From positions 1 through 17,021 of the forward strand of contig MUGD01000036.1 of assembly GCA_002900555.1 (NCBI GenBank): a stretch of DNA of 17,021 nt. The letters are read 5' to 3'. Each line of letters begins with the position of its first letter. Within the stretch, counting starts at the first letter, position 1. Position numbers and translations under genes: made by a program. The notes beneath the pieces are model-generated. The model saw only the letters and a list, made by a program, of their open reading frames with translations. It made no database searches and had not been told where the DNA came from. This document shows, one piece after another, positions 1 through 6,739 of this stretch. The DNA is from Thermoplasmata archaeon M9B2D (GTDB lineage: Archaea > Thermoplasmatota > E2 > DHVEG-1).

Positions 1-83
1 AAAAGGGAAGGACGGCTGGCCTCACTAGGAGGGGATGGGATGCACTCTAACAAAATAACAACTACCAGCCCAATTCCTTCCAT
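1..83 (-). CDS. possible N-terminal fragment of an unidentified gene running off the left edge
   Basis: An open frame starts at the ATG at 83-81 on the minus strand and stays open to the window edge, about 27 codons. It begins MEGIGLVVVILLE, a short hydrophobic stretch, followed by a Pro/Ser-rich segment. No family is recognisable in so few residues. Support comes from promoter geometry: a TATA-like CATATATAGG lies about 25 bases upstream, so a transcript would begin almost exactly at this ATG, as it seems to for the Sm-like gene just upstream. A competing plus-strand frame, open from the edge to a TAA at 85-87, cannot be excluded. It could be a chance ORF. Confidence 0.3.
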   Translation of the reverse strand, partial: MEGIGLVVVILLECIPSPPSEASRPSL

Positions 84-103
84 GTAATAAATAGTAATAA
101 CCC

Positions 104-112
104 CTATATATG
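104..112 (-). promoter_or_regulatory. TATA box for the left-edge ORF
   Basis: On the minus strand this reads CATATATAG. Its centre is about 25 bases before the ATG at 83, which is the archaeal TATA-to-start distance for a leaderless mRNA. It lies just after the stop codon of the Sm-like gene, so the downstream gene would have its own promoter. Confidence 0.35.
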
Positions 113-120
113 CTTTTCGA

Positions 121-336
121 TTAAATGAAGGAAATACTGACAACATTACTTCCACGAAGGATGATTCTTCCAAGTCGACGCTTTGTTTCATCCTTGGATT
201 CTTCCACTTCATCAAGCACAAGGTTCATGTATTCATCATATCCTAACAGCTTACCTTCAATATGTCGTCCATCTTTTAAGAGAAGGAGGAGTTTTTGGTT
301 CACTGCTTTTTCTAAGACATCTAATGGTAAGGACAT
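121..336 (-). CDS. Sm-like (LSm/SmAP) RNA-binding protein
   Basis: A 71-residue archaeal Sm-like protein, the family that forms ring-shaped (usually heptameric) complexes binding U-rich single-stranded RNA. Sm1 covers about residues 16-47, with the KDGR turn, GKLLGYDEYMNLVLDE and the key Asp34 and Asn38. Sm2 covers about 55-68, LGRIILRGSNVVSI, with the typical RG at 61-62. The frame extends upstream to a GTG at 357, but I chose the ATG at 336: the domain starts there, the length is normal for the family, and a TATA-like box (361-370) places the transcript start at about this ATG. The mRNA is therefore probably leaderless. The next gene on this strand is not L37e, the frequent neighbour of archaeal Sm genes. 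The family call is secure; the RNA targets are unknown. Confidence 0.93.
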   Translation of the reverse strand: MSLPLDVLEKAVNQKLLLLLKDGRHIEGKLLGYDEYMNLVLDEVEESKDETKRRLGRIILRGSNVVSISFI

Positions 337-360
337 GGCAGAAGGTAAGGAGAGCACCCT

Positions 361-370
361 TTTTAAAACT
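361..370 (-). promoter_or_regulatory. TATA box of the Sm-like gene
   Basis: The minus strand reads AGTTTTAAAAAGG around here. Taking the box as positions -31 to -24 puts the transcript start at about 337-339, at or just before the ATG at 336. No Shine-Dalgarno sequence is present, which fits a leaderless message. Confidence 0.5.
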
Positions 371-401
371 ATTCCTTACTTCTAGGAGAAGAACAGGGTG
401 G

Positions 402-1835
402 TTACGTGGGATATCCACCGATTTGAAGGCTGGGATCACCAAACAACGCCCAGGATTGAATAACCTTTGTGTCGATCCACGAGTCGCCTAAACCCTGTGA
501 GTTCCAATCAACTGGATAGGACGTTGCATACCATGTTACAGCAGCACTCCAGGTATCACCGAGAACTCGAACTGCCTGCTGACCATATGCATGGAAGAAT
601 GCTACCTCAAGCTCATTGATGCCCCCCCTAAACGAGGTCTTGTCTTCTTTCGTATAGCCTAGTGCGGTGCATCCAAGCGATGCGATAGCGCCACCGGTCG
701 GCTCTCGAATGATTCGTTCACTCCAACACTCTGGGACATATTCTTGCTTCCATCGAGTTGATGCGTTAAATAGACGTCGGAGACAGACATCGAACTGACT
801 ATTATGACATCCGCTGACAACACAGACCGGCAGCATGTCTTTATTTCGGAAACGCCACATATCATTACTGTTTGGCCCTTGGACAAACCCTGTACCGTTT
901 GGGGCATTGTTTCCCCATTGTTTCGGGCTCCCATGACCAACGAGATACACAAAACCACATCCTTTGTGGAGTTCTCGTATGACATCTTTTTTATGGGAAA
1001 AAGTCCCATCAGAAGTATAAAGCCGTGTCGCTGAAAATCCGCTCATGTTCTCTATGGCGAGATCCCCATAGTATTCCCCTTCATACCCGGTCCAATTTGC
1101 ATTAAGTCCCTCTGGGTAGGTGTCGCCTGCAGCTACAAGCATGGTAGTGAACCATGGCTGGTTAAACGTGGTCGTCTCATAGGTGATAATTTTTCGAACC
1201 ATGATGCGTACCTCCCGTTGACTTCTGCAGGGAAGACGACCAACAGCGACATCAGGGATCAGATCAATGTTACTATCTTGTGCTGGTTCTTGCATGTACC
1301 ATTCCCCGTAGACGCCGTCATTATCACTATCCCAACTCGAGAAATTTCCATGCGTGTCATAAATATCTGCGAAATATAAGTCACTTAAATATTCGGCTTC
1401 CCAGTCGTCAGCCATACTTATGTATCGAACAGGGCAGAACCATGTCGACTGAAATTGGCTGCTTCTCCCTCCAACGAGCAGGACATACCGTGTTTTCCAT
1501 TCCTCTATTGCGTTTTTTATAAAATATTTTACCTTTTCTGCTTCGTCACGACCTTGCCAGTACATCTGGTCATATACCTCTTGAAGGGTGACAAGTTTTG
1601 TGTTCAGACCCATTGTTTTTTTATGGGTGACCAGTGGCGCTACCTCGTTGTGGAAAATATCTGGTGTGATGATAAGTAACGTGTAGGTATCCATATCTGT
1701 CGAGTTGTTTTTTTCGAAAGTCTGAGTGTATCCCATATCGCTTGTTATCCCAATGATTATTGGTTGGATCGTCAGTCCAACAAAAAGAAACAAGATACTC
1801 GCTATGACACCTCTTTTGGTAATCGTCTGTCTCAT
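402..1835 (-). CDS. secreted gingipain-like cysteine peptidase (family C25), paralogue A
   Basis: A 477-residue exported clan CD cysteine peptidase. Residues about 8-30 are hydrophobic and follow a basic start, giving a signal peptide or membrane anchor. The C25 fold then starts almost at once (LLIITPDIFHNEVAPLV, from 53). The catalytic pair is visible: His301 in LVGHGSPKQW and Cys343 in VVSGCHNSQFD. A likely calcium loop, DSDNDG at 169-174, sits in SSWDSDNDGVYGEWY. The protein ends right after WALFGDPSLQIGG, the usual end of the catalytic domain. There is no inhibitory propeptide and no C-terminal sorting or Ig domain, unlike bacterial gingipains. The gene lies 42 bases downstream of paralogue B, with its own TATA box. 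Probable role: external peptide-bond cleavage. Substrate preference is unknown. Confidence 0.88.
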   Translation of the reverse strand: MRQTITKRGVIASILFLFVGLTIQPIIIGITSDMGYTQTFEKNNSTDMDTYTLLIITPDIFHNEVAPLVTHKKTMGLNTKLVTLQEVYDQMYWQGRDEAEKVKYFIKNAIEEWKTRYVLLVGGRSSQFQSTWFCPVRYISMADDWEAEYLSDLYFADIYDTHGNFSSWDSDNDGVYGEWYMQEPAQDSNIDLIPDVAVGRLPCRSQREVRIMVRKIITYETTTFNQPWFTTMLVAAGDTYPEGLNANWTGYEGEYYGDLAIENMSGFSATRLYTSDGTFSHKKDVIRELHKGCGFVYLVGHGSPKQWGNNAPNGTGFVQGPNSNDMWRFRNKDMLPVCVVSGCHNSQFDVCLRRLFNASTRWKQEYVPECWSERIIREPTGGAIASLGCTALGYTKEDKTSFRGGINELEVAFFHAYGQQAVRVLGDTWSAAVTWYATSYPVDWNSQGLGDSWIDTKVIQSWALFGDPSLQIGGYPT

Positions 1836-1866
1836 AAATACCCCATCTTATTAATATGTTGATATC

Positions 1867-1880
1867 TTAATAAATGTTTA
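1867..1880 (-). promoter_or_regulatory. TATA-containing promoter element of C25 paralogue A
   Basis: The minus strand reads TAAACATTTATTAA. The same 14 bases stand before paralogue B. The box predicts a transcript start near 1843, 8 bases before the ATG at 1835, with a G-rich GGGG at the 5' end of the leader. The element overlaps the TAA stop of paralogue B at 1878-1880, so the two peptidase genes can be transcribed separately. Confidence 0.6.
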
Positions 1881-3389
1881 GTTGCACGAGGCAGTCAGCT
1901 CTGACGGTGAGTATCCACCAATCTTAAGACTGGGGTCCCCAAATAAAGCCCATTGTTGAACGGTTTTTGCATCAATAGCAGAATCCTTTGCTGCTGGTGT
2001 CATCCAATCGATCGGATAGTGCCGTAGATAATCAGAGATAGTGTTGCCCCATACTTTTCCTAGTACTGTCGTACCATTAACCCCGTATTCACGGAAAAAG
2101 GATGGTTCAAGGTAATCCCCTGCCCCGCTAAATGATTCTTTGTCTTCTTTTGACATCCCAAGTCCAGTACATCCAATAGTCGCAATCGATCCTCCGTTGC
2201 TTATTCGAGTAAGTTTCCATCCCCAGCATTCCCGAATCCAGGTGTACTTCCAAAATGAACCAAATGGTACTGTCCTACTGGAAAAATATCGAAGTCCTTC
2301 TTCTTTGAGACCCTTGATAATGTTCCAGGGGGTGACATCGAATTCATTGTTGTGACAGCCTCCAACGACACAAACAGGGAGCATCTCTTTATTTCTCAGC
2401 AGATTCATTGTTACGGTATTTAGACCGGTAATCCATGTGCTAGCGTCATTTGGAGGATGCGTGCTCCATGTAAACGCATTTGCATGTCCTTCGAATAATA
2501 AAAACCCGCATCCTTTATTGATTGCACGGATGACATCTTTTTGTCCGGAAAACGACCCGTCCGATGTCCAAAGTATCACTGGTTCGAATCCTGACATATT
2601 CTTTATTGCATCTAATGTGTTGATTTCTCCTTCGTAACCAGTCCAGTTTGGGTTCTCTGATTCAGGGTACGTATCACCAGCGACGACAACAAATCGATAG
2701 AACCATTTTTGTTCATACGCGGTTGTTTCGTAGGTGATAATCTTCTGAACCATCACCCGTACCTCAGCTTCGTTGATACAGGCGAGTCGTCCAACATACA
2801 CATCAGGATACAGATCGATATCAGGGTCTTTTGCAACCGTTCCATACCATTCACCGTACACACCATTATTGTCCGTATCCCAGCTGGAGAAGTTACGATT
2901 TTTATCATAGAGATCAGCATAGTATAACTCGGAAATAAAACAAGGCTCATTCCAGCCAGTGTTATTGTCAGCGTTGTAGACATATCGAACAGGAATGGTT
3001 CGAAAATCGCCGACAAGCAGGACATAGGTAATCCCCCATTCTTCCTTTGCGGTTTTTATAAAATACTTAATTTTCTCTTGGTTGTCTCGCCCTTGCCAGA
3101 ACATCTGATCATACACGTCATCTAACGTTACAAGGCGTGTTCGAACACCCACCTGGTTTTTATGACTAATGAGCGGGTGCAACGCATCAGCATATTTTTT
3201 AGGGGTTATAACCAGTAAATCATAGATAGAGGAGCTACTGGAATGAAAAGAAGCAATGCGTAGATCACTGATTTGCCGCCCCTGCGCTTGTGTTATCTGT
3301 ATCATCAGTGGAGGAGTAAAGATAAGCATAATCCCTAAAAGGAATATGATACACGATTTTTTTCTATGATTCTTGTTCTTTTTCTTCAT
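1878..3389 (-). CDS. secreted gingipain-like cysteine peptidase (family C25), paralogue B
   Basis: A 503-residue exported C25 peptidase homologous to paralogue A over its full length (VYDQMxWQGRD, SSWDxDNxGVYGEWY, WALFGDPSLxIGGY are shared). A Lys-rich start and hydrophobic segment (about 13-35) end in TQA-QG, a good signal-peptidase site. The catalytic pair is His302 in FEGHANAFTW and Cys345 in VVGGCHNNEFD. The residue after the His is Ala, where clan CD enzymes normally have Gly. The calcium loop is DTDNNG at 171-176. There is no propeptide and no C-terminal domain. An ATG five codons upstream (3404) is in frame. I prefer 3389 because the promoter element then lies 32 bases upstream, exactly as in paralogue A, and 3404 would precede the predicted transcript start. 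Activity is likely but less certain than for paralogue A. Confidence 0.87.
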   Translation of the reverse strand: MKKKNKNHRKKSCIIFLLGIMLIFTPPLMIQITQAQGRQISDLRIASFHSSSSSIYDLLVITPKKYADALHPLISHKNQVGVRTRLVTLDDVYDQMFWQGRDNQEKIKYFIKTAKEEWGITYVLLVGDFRTIPVRYVYNADNNTGWNEPCFISELYYADLYDKNRNFSSWDTDNNGVYGEWYGTVAKDPDIDLYPDVYVGRLACINEAEVRVMVQKIITYETTAYEQKWFYRFVVVAGDTYPESENPNWTGYEGEINTLDAIKNMSGFEPVILWTSDGSFSGQKDVIRAINKGCGFLLFEGHANAFTWSTHPPNDASTWITGLNTVTMNLLRNKEMLPVCVVGGCHNNEFDVTPWNIIKGLKEEGLRYFSSRTVPFGSFWKYTWIRECWGWKLTRISNGGSIATIGCTGLGMSKEDKESFSGAGDYLEPSFFREYGVNGTTVLGKVWGNTISDYLRHYPIDWMTPAAKDSAIDAKTVQQWALFGDPSLKIGGYSPSELTASCN

Positions 3390-3420
3390 ATGTTTCCCGT
3401 ACATCTAGTATCTGTCGGTA

Positions 3421-3434
3421 TTAATAAATGTTTA
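3421..3434 (-). promoter_or_regulatory. TATA-containing promoter element of C25 paralogue B
   Basis: The minus strand reads TAAACATTTATTAA, identical over 14 bases to the element before paralogue A. It predicts a transcript start near 3397, with a short leader containing CGGGA before the ATG at 3389. Confidence 0.6.
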
Positions 3435-3706
3435 CTTAGAAAGGACGTGAAACATGATTGTTTTAGCTCATCGAACTACTGTGATGCATAGTTGGTCTGA
3501 TGATATTTTCTAAAAGTACTATCAAATGTTTAAACGAAGATGATATGACTGTTAATATGCATCAGCGGTTTGTTTTCATATAATATCAGGAGTAAATGTA
3601 TTTATATATGTTGTTCATTGGTTCGACTCAAATGAAATCGATTTGTACGTATCCGTGTTACCGAAACAACAATATAGCAGGTACGAAGAGGGAAAAAAAG
3701 ACAAAG
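3435..3706 (+). other. intergenic region between divergent C25 and HAD genes
   Basis: About 270 bases of AT-rich, apparently non-coding DNA between divergent transcription units. The only elements I can support are TATA-like boxes: a canonical TTTATATA near 3600-3608 and weaker ones at 3577-3586 and 3669-3677. Two TGATGA-like words near 3480-3503 do not make a convincing C/D-box RNA. The open frame from 3596 to the HAD gene is discussed with that gene. Confidence 0.45.
3600..3608 (+). promoter_or_regulatory. canonical archaeal TATA box upstream of the HAD gene
   Basis: The sequence ATTTATATA matches the archaeal box A consensus. It would place the transcript start at about 3632, which is itself an in-frame ATG (3632-3634) upstream of the homology-supported start at 3707. 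Either the message has a leader of about 75 bases, or translation begins leaderless at 3632 and adds 25 residues. Confidence 0.5.
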
Positions 3707-4354
3707 ATGATCTCTCTTGTTTTTTTTGATATGGATGGTGTCCTTCTTGACACAGTCAGCTCCTGGCGGTATATCCATGAATATTTTGGAACTACGAATG
3801 AACGTTCTATCATTCCATATCTTCGAGGCGACATTGATTATCTGGAATTCATCAGACGGGATGTTTCTCTATGGAAAAAAAACAATCAGCATATAGAGAA
3901 AACCACTCTTGAAACAATCATGAATACCATTCCTTTCATTAAAGGGACAAAAGAGTGTATCTCATTTTTGAATCACCGTCATATTCATACCGCTATTGTC
4001 AGTGCAGGTATTAATTTGCTCGCTGATAGAGTTGCTCATGACCTTGGGATTGAGTATGTATTTGCCAACGAGGTAACCGTCGGTGTAGATGGACGGTTGA
4101 CTGGTGAAGGAGTTCTTCATGTTGAGCTTACAAATAAGGATAAAAATGTCAAGGAACTTGCAGAGGAACTTCAGGTCCCTTTAGAAGCCTGTGCTGCAGT
4201 AGGGAATTCTTGTTTTGATATCCCTATGCTTGAGGCATGTGGGCTTGGTATTGCGTTTAACCCGGAGGATACTTGTGTGGAACACTGTGCGGATATTGTG
4301 ATAAAAGAAAAAGATTTGCGCAGGTTAATACCTGCTTTGGAAACATATCTCTAG
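3707..4354 (+). CDS. HAD-superfamily phosphatase, archaeal phosphoserine-phosphatase-like
   Basis: A 215-residue HAD hydrolase of subfamily I, most like archaeal SerB-type proteins. Motif I is VFFDMDGVLLD, with nucleophile Asp8 and acid Asp10. Motif II is Ser99 in TAIVSAG. The motif III Lys is about 146 in NKDKNVKEL. Motif IV is VGNSCFDIPML, with Asp171. The tail IVIKEKDLRRLI also resembles archaeal SerB. The Glu that SerB uses to bind the serine amino group (after motif I) appears to be absent, so the substrate may not be phosphoserine. I chose the ATG at 3707 because the fold starts there. In-frame ATGs at 3596 and 3632 add residues without recognisable homology, though 3632 fits a strong TATA box. 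The stop is 4 bases from the convergent DUF3160 gene. Confidence 0.85.
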   Translation: MISLVFFDMDGVLLDTVSSWRYIHEYFGTTNERSIIPYLRGDIDYLEFIRRDVSLWKKNNQHIEKTTLETIMNTIPFIKGTKECISFLNHRHIHTAIVSAGINLLADRVAHDLGIEYVFANEVTVGVDGRLTGEGVLHVELTNKDKNVKELAEELQVPLEACAAVGNSCFDIPMLEACGLGIAFNPEDTCVEHCADIVIKEKDLRRLIPALETYL

Positions 4355-4358
4355 TATT

Positions 4359-6617
4359 CTATTCTGTAACAAAGCTGTTTGTCCATGTTGGACGGTTTGG
4401 TTGTTGCTCATTTTCCAGTATTTGTTTCCATTCTTCATCTGTTAAGCGATCCGACATTGGTTGTTTGAATTCATAGTAGCTAAATACAGGACCTGCCCCA
4501 GCAATGATTTGACCATCAGGACATTTGTATGCAACAAGTATAAGATTCACATAGCCTACACCTTCTTCAAGGACAAGACCGGTGTTTGTGTCTGTATGAA
4601 CATCAGCAATAATGGTGGTTTCTTTGCCTTGGTTGTTTACACCAGTGATAGTAGCATCGAGTTGTTCGCAAAAGTTACGAATGAACTCATAATCACTTTG
4701 GTTTAGTTCGTTTCCCTCAAGTTCGATTTTTGATATGTTGAGTAGTCGTTTGAGGATGGTTTCAAGGTTACTGAAACGATGTATTTCTGTTTCGTTTAAC
4801 ACTTGAAGGTCTGTTAAACCTGTTCGTGTCATCATTGTTAACGCAAGGATTCGTTGGTAGAACTCAGGTACTGGTTCGACGTAGCCGACAATAGGTTTTT
4901 CTTCAGGAGGAATGGATGTGATTCTTGGTGTGTATGATTGTTTTGCATACAGAATGGTATCATGTCGTAATTCCGTCCATGAAGCTAGTGCTGTCTGCAG
5001 TTCTTTATCCCTCCAAGCCACGGTTTGCATAAAAGAGGGATATCTGATATCAAAGGTTTCAAGCAGTGGTTTTAACGTATATAACCAGCTCCAGTACAAG
5101 TTGCGATTCCATTCTGATACGTTTAATGAAGATAAGTTTGCTTGAAGGTCTTGTATCTGTCGATCATAAAATTCGTACGCTGTGTCACCCTCTGCATCTA
5201 GAATCTCCCGTGCTCGGATTGAACCAAGAATAGTCATGATATCAAGACCTCGCGGCATAACGCGTTCTCCCGAATAATGGGTAAAAGGTGTCCCCTCACC
5301 TATGAACTGCCCTGTTGTTGGAAACACCAAATTTTGAAACATATAGGAATCTGGGATGAATCGCTGACCAATAAAACGCATCCCTTTCGTCTTCTCTAGA
5401 ACTTCATAGAGTTGTTCTTTTGTAAATGGTGGCTGTATTCCAACGTCACCAGTGCCTCCATAGATACGCGGGCTTCGAAGTTGTGCAAGCGTCGCAAGGA
5501 GCTGTAACATTTTTGTTTCATTGGTAAATTCTGACGCGTTAAATTGCATACCGAACACGGTTTGTATGCTTGCAAGGTACTCAACCGGGATGAGGTCGTC
5601 AGCGGTTCCAACGAAAAATGAGGTAACAGCATAGACCCTCTCCCAGAGTCTCTCGAGTGATATGTTGTTTGATTGGCAGGACGGCAACGCTGTTGAAATA
5701 AGGCATGCTTGGATGGTGGCAATGTTCGCATCGATTTCTCTGATGATGTCACTGCCTCGCAGTAAGAACGCGATACGTCCATACCACATCATGGTTTTAA
5801 AGTATCGTTTGAGTTTCTCCGATTGGGTGTAATGTCCACGTGGTTTGTATTGGGAGTAATCTTCTCTATAGCGGAAAAGAGGACTATCCTGAAATCCTTC
5901 ATGTGTTTCGATGAACGCGAGTTCTTCGGTTACATTTTCATGAACATAAAAGGGAATTGAGAAGGGGACTGTTGTAATGTCCTCTGAATAGTTATAGTCG
6001 TCCGTTGGCGTCTGCAACAGACATAGCGCGACTCCAAAGAAGCCAACGTTTCGTCTGGCTGCTTCTTTTACATTCGGTTCTGTGAATGTTTCGTAGTCTT
6101 GCATTGATTTATCGAACAGTGCTTTACTAAGGTTAAGAACATCGTCAAAAAACTCCCGTTCTTCGATTCCTTTCAAGGTCTGATCAAACAAGATATGGTA
6201 CATGTGTAAAAGCGTATCAGAAGTGATGAAAATAGGGATTTCAAGATCTTTTAAATATTTATAAGGTGTGATTATATCAGTCTCATTGCCAAAATCTCGA
6301 ACCACGAACCCATTTTTTCTTAGTAATTCCTTTTGTAGATTTGTAAGGGAAAATGCAGTTTCGACGCTGTTAAAATTCACGATAGAGCTAAGGTCTAACG
6401 GAAGCCTATACTGCGGTGTTTGGGAGTTGATTGTTATCTCCTCGGATGAGTAATATGATGCCATCATATACTTTGGATTATCTGAATGAAGGGTACTGAT
6501 TGCAGGGATTAGTATAATGCCACTTCCCGGTCCTGGTTGTTGGATGCATCCACTAAGGCTGGTAATAAGAAAAAGATTTACAAGTATCACTCCAAAAAGT
6601 TTCTTTATGCTGTTCAT
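4359..6617 (-). CDS. DUF3160 family lipoprotein
   Basis: A 752-residue exported protein of the DUF3160 family, whose function is unknown. The N-terminus is a lipoprotein signal: Lys5-Lys6, a hydrophobic core, then ITSLSGC with Cys24 as the likely lipidated residue, followed by a Pro/Gly-rich spacer. Family landmarks follow in order: IPIFITSDTLLHMYHILFDQ from about 128, RIYGGTGD in the middle, VMPRGLDIMTILGSIRA beyond it, and GPVFSYYEF followed by RLTDEEWKQIL near the C-terminus. The protein should be anchored outside the cell membrane, and many Asn-X-Ser/Thr sites are consistent with glycosylation. The start is supported by GAGGATG just upstream and a TATA box at 6654-6661. It is convergent with the HAD gene and divergent from SRP54. 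Proximity to secreted peptidases hints at a role with external polymers, but nothing in the sequence shows activity. Confidence 0.88.
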   Translation of the reverse strand: MNSIKKLFGVILVNLFLITSLSGCIQQPGPGSGIILIPAISTLHSDNPKYMMASYYSSEEITINSQTPQYRLPLDLSSIVNFNSVETAFSLTNLQKELLRKNGFVVRDFGNETDIITPYKYLKDLEIPIFITSDTLLHMYHILFDQTLKGIEEREFFDDVLNLSKALFDKSMQDYETFTEPNVKEAARRNVGFFGVALCLLQTPTDDYNYSEDITTVPFSIPFYVHENVTEELAFIETHEGFQDSPLFRYREDYSQYKPRGHYTQSEKLKRYFKTMMWYGRIAFLLRGSDIIREIDANIATIQACLISTALPSCQSNNISLERLWERVYAVTSFFVGTADDLIPVEYLASIQTVFGMQFNASEFTNETKMLQLLATLAQLRSPRIYGGTGDVGIQPPFTKEQLYEVLEKTKGMRFIGQRFIPDSYMFQNLVFPTTGQFIGEGTPFTHYSGERVMPRGLDIMTILGSIRAREILDAEGDTAYEFYDRQIQDLQANLSSLNVSEWNRNLYWSWLYTLKPLLETFDIRYPSFMQTVAWRDKELQTALASWTELRHDTILYAKQSYTPRITSIPPEEKPIVGYVEPVPEFYQRILALTMMTRTGLTDLQVLNETEIHRFSNLETILKRLLNISKIELEGNELNQSDYEFIRNFCEQLDATITGVNNQGKETTIIADVHTDTNTGLVLEEGVGYVNLILVAYKCPDGQIIAGAGPVFSYYEFKQPMSDRLTDEEWKQILENEQQPNRPTWTNSFVTE

Positions 6618-6623
6618 TTTTTT

Positions 6624-6661
6624 TCATCCTCAGCAGTTCAATATCAGTAATTATATTTATA
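6624..6661 (-). promoter_or_regulatory. promoter and ribosome-binding site of the DUF3160 gene
   Basis: The minus strand has CTATAAATATAA, with the TATA core at 6661-6654, which predicts a transcript start near 6630. The leader of about 13 bases opens with GAGGATGA, a Shine-Dalgarno-like sequence, before the ATG at 6617. Confidence 0.6.
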
Positions 6662-6698
6662 GTTGTCCAAGATGTTTGGAAAAAACCATATGACGATA

Positions 6699-6708
6699 GC
6701 TTTTAATC
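6699..6708 (+). promoter_or_regulatory. probable TATA box of the SRP54-glycerate kinase unit
   Basis: The sequence GCTTTTAATC is a weak TATA-like box. It predicts a transcript start near 6730, about 10 bases before the SRP54 ATG. No Shine-Dalgarno sequence is seen. With the DUF3160 promoter it shares a divergent intergenic region of 122 bases. Confidence 0.4.
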
Positions 6709-6739
6709 TGTCCTGTTCTATGTCTCAAACTGGATTCCT

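Noticed and set aside
1..87. Plus-strand frame open from the left edge to a TAA at 85-87, as the tail of a gene
   Set aside because: It is short, with no recognisable motif, and the opposite strand has promoter support. It cannot be excluded but is not reported as a gene.
402..3389. Peptidase pair plus HAD and DUF3160 as a defence or toxin island
   Set aside because: The peptidases carry signal peptides, the genes are in separate transcription units in differing orientations, and there are no mobile-element, nuclease or sensor genes.
3478..3503. GTGATG and CTGATGA words resembling C/D-box RNA motifs
   Set aside because: The candidate D' and C' boxes overlap, no second CTGA lies at a suitable distance, and there is no terminal stem. 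Probably chance in AT-rich DNA.
3587..3634. GGAG followed by an ATG at 3596 as the true start of the HAD gene
   Set aside because: Only three bases separate GGAG from the ATG, and the added 37 residues have no resemblance to the HAD fold. The start at 3707 matches the family; 3632 is kept only as an alternative.
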